DNA from: Streptomyces sp. CGMCC 4.7035
GTDB lineage: Bacteria; Actinomycetota; Actinomycetes; Streptomycetales; Streptomycetaceae
Reading direction: 5' to 3'
Length of the DNA stretch: 64,000 nucleotides
Assembly (NCBI RefSeq): GCF_031583065.1
Contig: NZ_CP134053.1
Coordinates: 124,001 to 188,000 of the forward strand
Part shown: in pieces, positions 8,740-18,050 of the stretch
Position numbering within the stretch: position 1 is the stretch's first letter
How the letters are laid out: the number at the start of each line of letters is the position of its first letter
Program-made: the position numbers and the translations under genes
The notes under the pieces: model-generated
The model's input: only the letters and a program-made list of their open reading frames with translations
Database searches by the model: none
Told to the model about the DNA's origin: nothing

Positions 8740-9447
8740 TCAGGCCATCCAGAAGAAGACGGCCGTCATGCGCTTCTCCTCCAGCTCGCTGCCCCAGTAA
8801 CCGGTGGCGCTGTGCATGAGGTTGGCCTTGTAGAGGAGCAGCCGGTTGTAGCGCTGCGGCACGCGGATGTCCTCGATGAACGCGTCCGGGGAGACATACC
8901 GCGTGCCCAGCGCCTCGACCAGATTGGTGTGCGGCGCCTGCACCATGTTGCCGCCGAGGACCCCGCCCGGCAGGTTCTGCCGGTAGAAGCTCGTGCCGCA
9001 GTCCTTGGGGATGTTCGGGCTGAGATAGAGCACCGCGGCGTAGCGGCACAGCGCGCGGGAGTCGGTGTGCGGGCGCGGTTCGCCCTCGTCCTTGCCGACG
9101 ACCTGGACGCAGTTGTGGTTGAGGGTGCCGCCGCCGGGGGCGGTCTCCTGCCACAGCTTTTGGGCGCCGGTCTCCTTGCGCACCAGGCGTTCGATCCGGG
9201 CGAGTTCACCAGGTTCCAGCCCCGGCATGGTGCGCAGCCCCGGCCAGCTCTCCTGCGTGTACGGAAAGCCCTTGGTCCAGTCGTCCTCGTCCTTGGCGAG
9301 ACAGCGGGCCCGGACCTCGTCCACGTTCGGCAGTACGTCGTCCAGGATCCAGTAGTCACGGCCGCGTGTGGGCTTGCGGTAGGGGAGGACCGGGAGGCGT
9401 GGGGGCTGTGGAGGCATGTCGGTGAACATATAACCGGTGCCCACCAC
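8740..9447 (-). CDS. DUF6445-type 2OG-Fe(II) oxygenase-like protein
   Basis: The 235-residue protein has RPHTDSRALCRYAAVLYLSP at about residues 125-144 and YKANLMHSATGYWG at 206-219. The H-x-D (His127, Asp129) and distal His212 are spaced like the iron ligands of 2-oxoglutarate-dependent or prolyl-hydroxylase-like dioxygenases. The family is otherwise uncharacterised and the substrate is unknown. The GTG at 9445-9447 was preferred because AGGGA lies five bases upstream; an ATG six codons later is the alternative. It lies 69 bp downstream of the protein kinase gene on the same strand and could be cotranscribed. Confidence 0.65.
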   Translation of the reverse strand: MVGTGYMFTDMPPQPPRLPVLPYRKPTRGRDYWILDDVLPNVDEVRARCLAKDEDDWTKGFPYTQESWPGLRTMPGLEPGELARIERLVRKETGAQKLWQETAPGGGTLNHNCVQVVGKDEGEPRPHTDSRALCRYAAVLYLSPNIPKDCGTSFYRQNLPGGVLGGNMVQAPHTNLVEALGTRYVSPDAFIEDIRVPQRYNRLLLYKANLMHSATGYWGSELEEKRMTAVFFWMA

Positions 9448-9516
9448 CGTTTTCCCTACGACTGGTCAACGTTCTGTCAACTCAATCGCCTGCTGCGAAA
9501 AGGGAATTGGGGCTGT

Positions 9517-10836
9517 TCAGTCCTGGTCCGGGGACGACGGGAGCGGGGACGCGGTCTGTGGGCCGAGCGGGGCGGACATACCCGACGTGCGCGGCCCGGG
9601 GGTCTCCGCCGAGCTGCTGTCCGGCGAGAACCACGCCCTGCCGATGAACATCGCCGCGAGGAAGATCAACACCGCGGCGATCAGCCCGATCGCGCGGGGC
9701 CGGGAGGCGACGGTCGCGCGGAGCGACGGCCGCGCGCGACGGCCGCCACCGGTCGACGAACGTTCGCGATGGGCTGCTGTGGAGGGCCGTTCGCGATGGG
9801 CCGGGGCCTGGGCCGGGGCCGGCGGGCGTTCGCGGTGGCCCACCGTCGACGGCCGTTGGCGGTGGGCGGCCCGGCGGCCCGGGACCCCGCCCGCGGAGGG
9901 GAGTTTGTACGTCGTCGCCGGGCCCGTCTCCGGGCGGGGGAGCACCGGAGGTCCCGGGGCAACCGCGGGTGCGGGACGCGGCTGCGGGGCGGCGGCCGGG
10001 AGCGGTTCGGGACGGCCCCGCCAGGCGCCGCTGCCGAACCAGTCGGCGGCCTGTCGCGCCGTGGGCCGGTCCTCGGGCCGCTTGGCGAGCAGGCTGAGCA
10101 GGTAGTTCTCGAAGGCCGGCGGCAGGGAGACACCCAGCTCGCGCGGCGGTACGGGGGCCGCGTCGAGGTGCTGGTGGAGGATCGCGATCGCGGTGTCGGC
10201 GCGGAACGGCGGCCGACCGGTGAGGAGCTGGTAGAGCACGCAGCCGAGCGAGTACACGTCGCTGGCAGGTCCCGCGGGCTTGCCCAGGGCGCGCTCGGGC
10301 GCGATGTACAGGCTCGTCCCGACGATCTGCCCGGTCGCCGTGAGCGCGCCCGACGGGTCGTCCATGAAGCGGGCGATACCGAAGTCGCCTATCTTCACGT
10401 TGTCGTTCGCGTCGACGAGCAGATTGCCGGGCTTGATGTCCCGGTGCACGATGCCCTGTTCATGCGCCACGGCCAGTCCGGCCGCCGCCTGCGTGGCGAT
10501 GTGCGCGACCCGCTCGGCCGGCAGCGGACCGTCGTCGGAGAGCACCCGGGCGAGGCTGTCGCCGTCCACGAACTCCATCACGAGGAACAGCCGGCCCTCG
10601 TGCTCGCCGAAGTCGATGACGCCGACCACATGGGGGTGGTGGAGCCGCCCCGCGGTCTGCGCCTCCAGGCGGAACCGGGAGTCGGCGGTCGGATCGGCGT
10701 TCTGGGCGAGCAGCACCTTGACGGCGACATCCCGGCCGAGCATCTGGTCGTACGCCCGCCAGACCTCCCCCATCGCGCCACGTCCGATGGTGGTGTTCAG
10801 CTGGTACCGGCCCGCGATCAGCACCTGTTGCTTCAT
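9517..10836 (-). CDS. Membrane-anchored Ser/Thr protein kinase
   Basis: The 439-residue Hanks-type kinase has its catalytic domain at residues 10-270: glycine loop GRGAMGEV, Lys40 (VAVKVL), the HRDIKPGN loop with catalytic Asp133, DFG at 151-153, YIAPERA and SDVYSLGCVLYQLLTG. A low-complexity linker rich in Pro/Arg follows, with repeated H-R-E-R-P/S motifs (about residues 325-360). Then comes a single membrane segment (IGLIAAVLIFLAAMFIG, about 377-393) and a short Ser/Pro-rich outer tail. It is a Pkn/PknB-type kinase without PASTA repeats. Regulation of neighbouring proteins is possible but not shown. Confidence 0.9.
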   Translation of the reverse strand: MKQQVLIAGRYQLNTTIGRGAMGEVWRAYDQMLGRDVAVKVLLAQNADPTADSRFRLEAQTAGRLHHPHVVGVIDFGEHEGRLFLVMEFVDGDSLARVLSDDGPLPAERVAHIATQAAAGLAVAHEQGIVHRDIKPGNLLVDANDNVKIGDFGIARFMDDPSGALTATGQIVGTSLYIAPERALGKPAGPASDVYSLGCVLYQLLTGRPPFRADTAIAILHQHLDAAPVPPRELGVSLPPAFENYLLSLLAKRPEDRPTARQAADWFGSGAWRGRPEPLPAAAPQPRPAPAVAPGPPVLPRPETGPATTYKLPSAGGVPGRRAAHRQRPSTVGHRERPPAPAQAPAHRERPSTAAHRERSSTGGGRRARPSLRATVASRPRAIGLIAAVLIFLAAMFIGRAWFSPDSSSAETPGPRTSGMSAPLGPQTASPLPSSPDQD

Positions 10837-11140
10837 CCTCCATGCCGTGAGACGAGTGCCCAGCCTACTGGCACGGCTACGTCATTCGATCACGGTCTCC
10901 CCCTGTGAGCGCACACCAGGTGACCACGAACACCGGGACACCGGGCCCGGGTTGTACCCTGGCTCCGCCCCCCTGTGTGTTCTGCCTCACGGGAACGCCC
11001 CCTCCTCCACGGACAGTTCAGGGCATGACGCACACTCCCACGGCCCCCTCCCGCATAGGCGGCCACCGTGAGTCCCGCCCCCTCGGTTCGTCGAACCCTC
11101 CGCTCCGGCGCGACATCCAAGGACTGCGCGCGCCGGCCGT

Positions 11141-11519
11141 CACGTCGATCAGCAGGCCGAGCGGCCACAGGGGGAGCGCCAGCAGGGTCAGGGGGCCGTA
11201 GAGGTAGGTGGCGGTCATACAGGTCGGTCAGGGTGCCGGGGTCGCGGACCGCGGCGCGGACGCGTTCGCGGACGGTGAGGGGCTGGTAGGCCTCGGGGAT
11301 CTCCCGGCCGGTCCACGCGGCGACCTGCTGCCGTTTCGCTCCGGCGATACGGCGTATCAGCAGTACCGTCTCGGGCAGCATCCAGGCGCCGACCACCGCG
11401 AGGGTGGTGATGGCCGTGATCAGCAGCACCGTGACGAAGAGATACAGGCCGAACGTCATCGCCGCGGCCAGAACCAGCCGGACCGTGGCCCGCGCGGCCT
11501 GCCGCACCGTCTTCCCCAT
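11141..11519 (-). pseudogene. Truncated, frameshifted sensor-domain protein
   Basis: From ATG 11517-11519 the frame encodes MGKTVRQAARATVRLV, a hydrophobic helix, then VLLIRRIAGAKRQQVAAW and VRAAVRDPGTLTDL. This strongly resembles the actinobacterial 'sensor' domain found at the N-terminus of many histidine kinases. At about 11219 the frame is lost, and the expected continuation (MTATYLYGPLTLLALPLWP, LGLLIDV) is read in another frame down to about 11141. No kinase core follows. I read this as a relic with an indel and a lost 3' end. The remaining bases to the kinase gene at 10836 show no coding signal I can support. Confidence 0.7.
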
Positions 11520-11751
11520 GACGTCAACGCCAGGCGAACGGGCACGCACGTGCGGGAGAGCAGGCTCCCGTCCCGATGGTGCAGCGGGCCACACCCCCGG
11601 CCCGGTGAACGCCTAGGCCACCCGGGTGCTGTTGCCGGGCCGGAGGGCTGGTCCCGCCCGCAAGCCGGTACCAGTCAGTCGCGGGCGCTGCGGCGCGAGC
11701 CGTCGGCCAGTCTCTGCGATCCCGTGATGCAGGTACCGAGAGTGAGGTGCT

Positions 11752-13305
11752 GTGGTGAGCGGGATGGTCCTGGCGGTGGCGATGGCGCTCGCCTCCGTCT
11801 TCGGCGTCGCGGCGATCGCCAAGCTGACCGACCTCGACGGGCTGCGTCGCGCCGTGGTCGGCTTCGGTCTGCCGACCGTGGCCGCGGCACCCCTGGCACG
11901 GCTGCTCGTGATGGGTGAGTTCGTCATCGCTCTGGCTCTCGTGATCCGCCCGTGGGCGCGCGGTGGCGCACTGGGGGCGCTCGCGTTGTTGCTGGTGTTC
12001 AGCGGTGTCATCGCGCTGAACGTGTCCCGTGGACGGGCCCCGGCCTGTCACTGTTTCGGAGGTCTGCGCGCCGCTCCGGTCGGCTGGTCGACCGTCGCCC
12101 GCAACGGGCTCCTGGCCACCCTCGCGGGATTCGTCGCCGCCGGCGGACACCTCCCCTGGCTCTTCGCGGGACTCGCTCTCGTCGCGTCGGCGCTGTGGGC
12201 CGGCCTGGCGGCGGGGCGGGGCGGGACAGTGCGGGCGGGCATGCTCGCCCCCCGCTTCTCGCTGCCCGACGAGACGGGACGGACGTGGACTCTGGAGGAC
12301 CTGCTGCTGGGAGGCCGGCCGCTGCTCCTCGTCTTCGGCGATCACGCCTGCGGTGCCTGCGCCGCCCTGCTTCCGCAAGTGGCCCGGTGGCAGCAGATCC
12401 ATGACGAGCGCGTGACCATCGCCGTGGTGAGCGGGGGCGCGCGCCCGGCGCAGCCCGTCGCAGCGGGCGGGGTCGGGCCGCGCCGGCTGCTGGCGGACGC
12501 CGATCGCCGGGTGCTCGCCGCCTACGGGGTCACGGCCACGCCCAGCGCGGTTCTGGTCGACACCGAGCGGATCGTCGCGGCCGCACCGGCGGTCGGCGCG
12601 GCCGAGATCGGCGATCTGGTCTCGAAGGCGCTCCAGCCCCGTGGCAGGTCCACGATCGCGCGGCGGGCGGTGCTGTTCGCGTCGGCCGCACTGGTCCCCG
12701 CGGTCACCGCGGCCTGCGCGGCAGGCCGCGGCATCAGGCTCATCACCCCGTCGAAGGAGCCGCGCAAAGAGGTCAGGGCGGGCGACGGATGGCTGTGCGA
12801 TCAGCGTTACGCGGTGTGCACCTCGGCCGCGTGCGAACCCTCGCCCAAGGATCCGGGCATCGTCATCTGCCGCTGCGCGGTCCAGAACGGCTACTCGTTC
12901 GGGTTCACCTCCTGTGCCGAGCGCGCGCCGACGCACGACAGGCTGGTCTCGACGTTCTCGATGCAGAACACCACCATCTTCACGCGCGCCATGACCTGCC
13001 CCACCCGCGCCCGGTGGGCGAACTGCCTGGACGTGGTCTGCCGGATCGATCCCCACAACCGCCGCCGGGCGCTGTGCCGTTGCAAGTCGGTGGAGAGCGA
13101 GAACTTCCTGACGTTCGGCGGCGGCTGCGACACCCGGACCTGCACCACGGTGATCTGGTCCGCGGCGACCCAGCAGTTGCCGGGCGTCGCCGAGTACAAG
13201 AGCGGCATGAAGAGCCTTGGTTATCCGGTGGCGTTCCCCGACGCGTGTCCCAGCCGTTCACCCCGGGTGACGCCACCGGAGCACCGGATCGAATCCGCGA
13301 CGTGA
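11752..13305 (+). CDS. MauE-like/thioredoxin fusion with Cys-rich C-terminus
   Basis: The 517-residue protein joins three modules. Residues 1-155 are a MauE/DoxX-like membrane domain of about five helices with the redox pair Cys99-His-Cys101-Phe-Gly. Residues 163-295 are a TlpA/MauD-like thioredoxin fold with Cys200-Gly-Ala-Cys203 and a cis-Pro site (TATPS). Residues 303-325 look like a signal or lipobox segment (ARRAVLFASAALVPAVTAAC). Residues 345-500 hold 14 Cys in two similar repeats. MauE and MauD support disulfide formation in periplasmic cysteine-rich proteins, so delivery of thiol/disulfide equivalents to the fused domain is an inference. GTG 11752 has a GAGTGAGG site upstream. No internal Shine-Dalgarno supports splitting it. 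Confidence 0.75.
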   Translation: MVSGMVLAVAMALASVFGVAAIAKLTDLDGLRRAVVGFGLPTVAAAPLARLLVMGEFVIALALVIRPWARGGALGALALLLVFSGVIALNVSRGRAPACHCFGGLRAAPVGWSTVARNGLLATLAGFVAAGGHLPWLFAGLALVASALWAGLAAGRGGTVRAGMLAPRFSLPDETGRTWTLEDLLLGGRPLLLVFGDHACGACAALLPQVARWQQIHDERVTIAVVSGGARPAQPVAAGGVGPRRLLADADRRVLAAYGVTATPSAVLVDTERIVAAAPAVGAAEIGDLVSKALQPRGRSTIARRAVLFASAALVPAVTAACAAGRGIRLITPSKEPRKEVRAGDGWLCDQRYAVCTSAACEPSPKDPGIVICRCAVQNGYSFGFTSCAERAPTHDRLVSTFSMQNTTIFTRAMTCPTRARWANCLDVVCRIDPHNRRRALCRCKSVESENFLTFGGGCDTRTCTTVIWSAATQQLPGVAEYKSGMKSLGYPVAFPDACPSRSPRVTPPEHRIESAT

Positions 13306-13315
13306 GCGCGCGGCC

Positions 13316-13354
13316 GGACGGCGCCCGGCCCCTGGGGGTGGCCGGGCGCCGTCC
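13316..13354. terminator. 15-bp hairpin between convergent genes
   Basis: Bases 13316-13330 and 13340-13354 are exact reverse complements around a 9-nt loop, directly after the MauE fusion gene. Diverged repeats of CGAACGTCGT follow up to the stop of the convergent oxidase gene. The hairpin probably terminates both. Confidence 0.75.
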
Positions 13355-13401
13355 GTCACGAACGTCGTCGCGAACGTCGTAGCGAATGCCGTCGCGAACC
13401 T

Positions 13402-15414
13402 CTACGCCATGTGCACCTCCAGAGCGGCCCGCACCCCCGACTCGACGGCGCCCTCGATCCACGACGGCTTGACCGAGGTGTGGTCGCCGGCGAAGTGCAG
13501 CGGGCCCTCGGGGGCGCGGATGGCGGCGAGCAGCTCCGTGTGCTGGCCGGGGAGCAGGACCGACGCCTCGCCGTACGCGTACGGGTCGCGCAGCCAGCTC
13601 TGCGTGCGGCCGGCGCCCGTGTAGAAGACCTCGACGCGCTGCCCGTAGACCTGTTGCAGTCCCCTGAGGGCGTGCGGGTAGCGGGCCTCCTCGTCGAGGG
13701 AGTCCCAGCGGGAGGCGTCGTCGGCCCAGCTGTAGGAGGCGAGGACGACACCTCCCTGACTGCCGGGCACCGGATGGGAGGGGTTGATCATGAAGCGGTT
13801 GGAGTTGTCGGAGACGGAGCCGCCGCCGACGATGTGCGCCGCCTCGGGCTGGTCGCGGGTGGCCCAGCGGTTGGCGGCGTAGTGGACGCGCTGCGCCGGG
13901 CTGATGCGGCCGGGCGGCACCGACGGGTGCGCGCCGAGCAGGCTCCCGTCGGCGGGCGCCTTGCCCTGCCGGTACTGCTCGTACAAGCCCGGTCGCACCG
14001 CGTCGAGTTCCCGCCTCCAGTCGGCCTCGGTGAACTCCCACCAGCGGCGGCTGAATTCGAGCAGCACCTTGGTCGCGCTGTCGTAGTGCAGTTCGGCGAC
14101 GGCACGGCGTTTGCCGTACGACATCAGCGGGCTGATCTGCACCTGTCGCAGCCCGGAGAACGGCACGGTGACGACGGCGAGGTCGCCGGTGAACTGCTCG
14201 CGCACGACCTTGCCGTCACGCCCCTCGGACACCGTGTCGATCCACACGTGCGGACCGTCGTGGCGGACCTGGGAGGTGTCGTCGGTGCCGTGCCGGTCCG
14301 GATCCCAGTACTCGATGTGCGTCGCGCGCCGGTCGAGCCGCAGCACGTCGCCCACCTGGCGCAGCAACGCGTCGGGCAGCGTCGCGGTGCCGCCGACCAG
14401 CTCCCAGAACTCGGTGTCCGCGCTGATCAGCGACTGACTGATGAAGCTGTGGACGAACGACAGCGGCAGCCGTGAGGTCAGGTTCTCCAGGGTGCCGACG
14501 AGATCGATGGTGCGCTCGTCGAAGCCCGCCCGCTCGGTCAGGAACCGGTACATGGACCAGTCTCCGTACCGCTGGATCACCCGCGCCCAGCCTTCCACCC
14601 GTTCCGGCATGGGCTTGTCGACGCGCTTGCCGTCCGGCCCGGCCGTGCTGAACTCGTCGCGTACGGGGTCCAGGGCGTCGCGCAGGATCTTGGAGGAGGG
14701 CGTGTCCCAGTACTTGCGGGGTACCCCGAAGGACCGGTTGACCTTGCGGGGCGCCGTCGCGTAGTCGGAGCGGCGCATGCGGACGCCGTTGACGTGGAGC
14801 CATGCGTGGTTGACGGGCTTGCCCGTGCCGTCGACGTCCACGAGGTAGAACGGACGCCGCTTGACGCCCAGTTGGTCGATCAGGCTCATCACCAGCGGGT
14901 GGCTGCCGGGGATTCGCATGGCCCCGGCCTCGGCGTACTGCCGCGGATCGGCGAACGGCTGCGCCGCGTGCTCGTGCCCGCCGGTGCGGAAGGTCTTGAT
15001 GCGGCCGCCGACCCGGTTGCCGTTGGCCTCCAGCAGCGTCACGTGGTGCCCGGCCCGCTTCAGCAGCCAGGCCGCCACCAGACCGGCCGGTCCCGCGCCG
15101 ACCACCAGGATCTTCTTGGCGTTCCCGGTCCGGCGGCGGGGCAGACCGGAGTCGAGGATCTTCCGGTACGTCGGCACGAGCGGCCGGTCCTCGTCGTCGA
15201 CGACCAGCAGCGCGCGGGCGACCGCGAGACAGGTGGACCGGTCGGCGGTGGATCCCGGCGGACAGGGGGTCTGCCGGGGCACGGCGGGCGCCGCGGCGGC
15301 CGTGCCCGCCGTGGTCAGACCGAGGGCCGTCGCGGTCGCGGCCGTCCCGGCAGCGGTCGTGAACTGCCGCCGGGAGGACGGAAGGTGGCTGTCTGTGGTG
15401 CGGGGTTCATCCAT
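13402..15414 (-). CDS. Tat-exported L-glutamate oxidase-like flavoenzyme
   Basis: The 670-residue protein begins with a twin-arginine signal ([11 protein letters not shown] and an Ala-rich core). The FAD-binding GAGPAG follows at residues 106-111, then [16 protein letters not shown]. Long blocks match Streptomyces L-glutamate oxidase as I remember it: [48 protein letters not shown] and the C-terminal FAGDH...WIEGA. Arg315, His322 and Trp652 fall where that enzyme has its glutamate-binding Arg, His and Trp. It should oxidatively deaminate an L-amino acid to the 2-oxo acid, ammonia and H2O2 outside the cell; glutamate is the best guess. It converges on the MauE fusion gene. Confidence 0.85.
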   Translation of the reverse strand: MDEPRTTDSHLPSSRRQFTTAAGTAATATALGLTTAGTAAAAPAVPRQTPCPPGSTADRSTCLAVARALLVVDDEDRPLVPTYRKILDSGLPRRRTGNAKKILVVGAGPAGLVAAWLLKRAGHHVTLLEANGNRVGGRIKTFRTGGHEHAAQPFADPRQYAEAGAMRIPGSHPLVMSLIDQLGVKRRPFYLVDVDGTGKPVNHAWLHVNGVRMRRSDYATAPRKVNRSFGVPRKYWDTPSSKILRDALDPVRDEFSTAGPDGKRVDKPMPERVEGWARVIQRYGDWSMYRFLTERAGFDERTIDLVGTLENLTSRLPLSFVHSFISQSLISADTEFWELVGGTATLPDALLRQVGDVLRLDRRATHIEYWDPDRHGTDDTSQVRHDGPHVWIDTVSEGRDGKVVREQFTGDLAVVTVPFSGLRQVQISPLMSYGKRRAVAELHYDSATKVLLEFSRRWWEFTEADWRRELDAVRPGLYEQYRQGKAPADGSLLGAHPSVPPGRISPAQRVHYAANRWATRDQPEAAHIVGGGSVSDNSNRFMINPSHPVPGSQGGVVLASYSWADDASRWDSLDEEARYPHALRGLQQVYGQRVEVFYTGAGRTQSWLRDPYAYGEASVLLPGQHTELLAAIRAPEGPLHFAGDHTSVKPSWIEGAVESGVRAALEVHMA

Positions 15415-15623
15415 ACGTCCTGGATAGGGCGCGACGGCATACGCCCGACGGGACGATCAACGACGACCACCTGAACGTGCGAGCGCGACGGGGCAGTACC
15501 GCTGCCTCGGCCACCGCTTCGAGCGGACGTGACGCTTCCGTACGCCCTCCGAACACCACCAGCGGCCAGGTGCGCGGAGGTTTGCCGGGGCGGCGGGAGC
15601 GAGGCGCGGCTCGGTGCGGTCGG

Positions 15624-16514
15624 TCAGCCGAGGCACACCACGAGCAGGCAGATCTCCGAGGGGGAGGTCGCCGCGGGCGCGGGGCTCGGCTGCGTGGTTC
15701 CCGGGTCCGTACCGGTGCCTGTGGTGGGCGCGGACGGCTGCTTCGGCGGCGTGCCGGTGTCGTCGGTGACCGTTCCGCCGGAGGAAGGGGAGGTGGTCCG
15801 CGGCTCCTGTCGGCCCGATGTCGTCGTATGGGTCGTGTGAGTCGTATGACCCGTTTGACCTTGACTCGTCTGTACGGAGGTGGCGGCGTCCGGCCGAGCG
15901 TTCGGCGGCGTGGTGCCGGCCGGGGCGGCGGTGGACTGCCGGTGCGGGAGACCGGTCGCGGACGGGTGCGCGGCGGGAGTGTGCGAGGACCGGTGCGTGC
16001 CGGGCGGTGCCGACGACGGCGGGGCGTACTGCGGCGCCTCCTCCTCGACGCCGCCCATGCCCGTGAGGTCCGGTGCCGTGGCCGCCTGTGCCCGGTCGCC
16101 GGAGCCCCGCTCCATCGTGGCCACCGTCAGCCCGCCTCCGACGAGTGCGACGGCGGTCGCGACCACGGCCCGGCGCTGGTTCTTCTTCCAGCGGGCCAGT
16201 TGTCGCCGCCGCGCGGCCCGCCCCTGCGGCGCGGGCGGCACGCCCTCGGGTTCGTCGGACGGTCCGGTCTGCTGGACCTCGTTCCGGTCGGCCGCCGCCT
16301 CGTCACGAAGGCGGTCGTGGTGCCAGGGGTCCGAGGCCGTGGGCTGCCACGCCACCGCCGGGCCGGCCGCCGAGCCTGTCGTCACGACGGCGGCGGGCGC
16401 CGGTGAGATGCGGCCGTCGGTGGTGGCCGGTGCTATGTCCGGGGCGTAGGCGCCGCACCCGGGGCACACCAGGGCGCCATTGAGATGTCGACGGCACGAG
16501 GAGCAGTAGTCCAT
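15624..16514 (-). CDS. SCO2400-family zinc-ribbon membrane protein
   Basis: The 296-residue protein opens with MDYCSSCRRHLNGALVCPGCG, two CxxC pairs forming a zinc ribbon, then YAPDIAP as in the Streptomyces SCO2400 family. A basic segment (RAARRRQLARWKKNQRR) precedes one membrane helix (AVVATAVALVGGGLTVAT, about residue 130). The outer part is a long Thr/Ser/Pro/His linker including HTTHTTHTT, ending in EICLLVVCLG with two Cys. The ATG at 16512-16514 was chosen because upstream residues are not conserved-looking. The function of the family is unknown; a role at the cell surface is inferred. Confidence 0.8.
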   Translation of the reverse strand: MDYCSSCRRHLNGALVCPGCGAYAPDIAPATTDGRISPAPAAVVTTGSAAGPAVAWQPTASDPWHHDRLRDEAAADRNEVQQTGPSDEPEGVPPAPQGRAARRRQLARWKKNQRRAVVATAVALVGGGLTVATMERGSGDRAQAATAPDLTGMGGVEEEAPQYAPPSSAPPGTHRSSHTPAAHPSATGLPHRQSTAAPAGTTPPNARPDAATSVQTSQGQTGHTTHTTHTTTSGRQEPRTTSPSSGGTVTDDTGTPPKQPSAPTTGTGTDPGTTQPSPAPAATSPSEICLLVVCLG

Positions 16515-16678
16515 TGCGGTCTTCCTGAGTTGACGTGCCGTCGCCCCGCCGGGCCGCGGCCTGGTCACGTTCGCACGCGGGATCGAGCAGCCAGCAACGC
16601 TAACGAGACATTCGAAAGACTGTGTGCAGTCTGTGTGACGCTCCTGCGCGGATTCTCCGGGGGATCGGCGAGGTGAGG

Positions 16679-16906
16679 TCAGGCGTCCTCGTGGCCGTCT
16701 CCGGGCTGCTGGAGCATGGCCAGGGTCAGCACGTTGCCGCCGATGCCCCAACCGCCGTCGGTGACCTCCTCGACCAGGACCATGGTGTTGGCACGGGCGC
16801 GTTCGCCGTAGATCTCGACGTACAGCTCGGTGGTACGGGTGACGATCGTCTCCTTCTGCTTCTCGTCGAGGCTTCCGGCAGGGATCTTGAAGTTCGCGAA
16901 CGGCAT
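16679..16906 (-). CDS. 4-Oxalocrotonate tautomerase family protein
   Basis: The 75-residue protein starts MPFANFKIPAG. After removal of Met the catalytic Pro1 is exposed, as in 4-oxalocrotonate tautomerases. LDEKQKETIVTRTTELYVEI and the VLVEEVTDGGWGIGG stretch match the family's helix and second strand. Length is right for a single beta-alpha-beta unit that forms hexamers. It lies downstream of the short-chain dehydrogenase gene on the same strand (186-bp gap), suggesting a shared role in small carbonyl or enol metabolism. The substrate is unknown. Confidence 0.85.
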   Translation of the reverse strand: MPFANFKIPAGSLDEKQKETIVTRTTELYVEIYGERARANTMVLVEEVTDGGWGIGGNVLTLAMLQQPGDGHEDA

Positions 16907-17092
16907 GGTGGTTCTCCTTCGATATGTGGTGACGGGAAGCTGACCGCGGTGGGCAGGGCGTCCAGCCCTACGCGGCGGAAGAACTCGGCGCGGACACCGG
17001 CGGCGAGCGGGGAGAGGACTTCATGCCGTCGGGGCCGGGGCCTGTGGGTGCCCAGCGGTCGGGTGCCGGTACCGCGTGCCGGGCGGCTGCCA

Positions 17093-17875
17093 TCAGATGA
17101 TGCCGCCGTTGGCGCGGATGACCTGGCCGTTGATCCAGTGACCGGCCGGGGAGGCGAGGAAAGCGACGACTTCGGCGATGTCGGCGGGGGTACCGAGGCG
17201 CTCCAGTGGGGGCTGGGCGGCCAGCCGGGCGATGGTCTGATCGTCCTTGCCATCGAGGAACAGATCGGTGGCGGTGGGGCCGGGGGCCACGGCGTTGACG
17301 GTGATGCCCCGGCCGCGCAGCTCCCGAGCGAGGATCAGCGTGAGTGCTTCGACGGCGCCCTTGCCGGCGCTGTAGGCGCCGTAGCCGGGAAAGGCCAGGC
17401 CCACCACGGACGTGGAGAAGGTGACGAACGCGCCACCGCTGCGGATCCTCCGCGCGGCCTGCTGGGCGACGACGAAGGTCCCGCGGATGTTGGTGCGGTG
17501 GAGCGCGTCCAGCTCCGCCAGGTCCAGTTCGGCGATGGGCGCCAGTTGCATCCGGCCGGCCGCGTGGACGACGACGTCGACGCCCCCGAACTCGGACTCC
17601 GCGGTGGCGAACAAAGCGGAGACCTGCTGTTCGTCGGCGACGTCCGCCTGGAAGGCGATCGCCGTGCCGCCGCCGTCGGTGACGTCCTTGACGGCGGCCT
17701 CGGCCAGTTCGCGGTTGCCCGCGTAACCGATCAGGACGGCGAATCGGTCGGCCGCGAGCCGACGCGCCGTCTCGCGGCCGATCCCGCGCGAGCCACCTGT
17801 GACGATGGCGACGCGAGGTCGGTCGGCGTGGGGGTCGGCCGCGGCGTAGCGGTCCGCGGTCTTCTGGGCAGACAT
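17093..17875 (-). CDS. Short-chain dehydrogenase/reductase
   Basis: The 260-residue SDR has the NAD(P)-binding motif TGGSRGIG (about residues 26-33), a VHAAG block in place of NNAG, catalytic Ser in STSVVGL, and Tyr-x3-Lys (YSAGK). INGQVIRANGG closes the fold. The ATG at 17873-17875 follows a strong CAGGAGTG site. It is divergent from an MmyB-like regulator; such regulator-SDR pairs are common in Streptomyces, so control by that protein through the intergenic dyad is likely. Substrate is not predictable. Confidence 0.9.
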   Translation of the reverse strand: MSAQKTADRYAAADPHADRPRVAIVTGGSRGIGRETARRLAADRFAVLIGYAGNRELAEAAVKDVTDGGGTAIAFQADVADEQQVSALFATAESEFGGVDVVVHAAGRMQLAPIAELDLAELDALHRTNIRGTFVVAQQAARRIRSGGAFVTFSTSVVGLAFPGYGAYSAGKGAVEALTLILARELRGRGITVNAVAPGPTATDLFLDGKDDQTIARLAAQPPLERLGTPADIAEVVAFLASPAGHWINGQVIRANGGII

Positions 17876-18004
17876 GAACACTCCTGCTGGAGATGCCGGA
17901 AGAGGGGTTACGACGGATGGATCGTGGCCGGGGCGCCGGTGCGGTGCCCCGCTCGCGGCTCCAGCCTGGTCCGGTCCGCCCGCCCCAGCCAGGGCTGTCC
18001 TCAC

Positions 18005-18025
18005 CCAGGGGTTGCCGTCCCCTGG
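18005..18025. promoter_or_regulatory. Inverted repeat, likely MmyB-like operator
   Basis: CCAGGGG-N7-CCCCTGG is a perfect dyad with 7-bp arms in the 175-bp gap between the divergent SDR and regulator genes, 25 bp before the regulator start. Its position suggests autoregulation and control of the SDR; this is inferred. Confidence 0.45.
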
Positions 18026-18050
18026 CTTGCGTCCACCGGTGCGCGCGACG

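Noticed and set aside
9437..10908. Long plus-strand frames across the Ser/Thr kinase gene
   Set aside because: They are antisense shadows; the minus strand carries every kinase subdomain motif in order.
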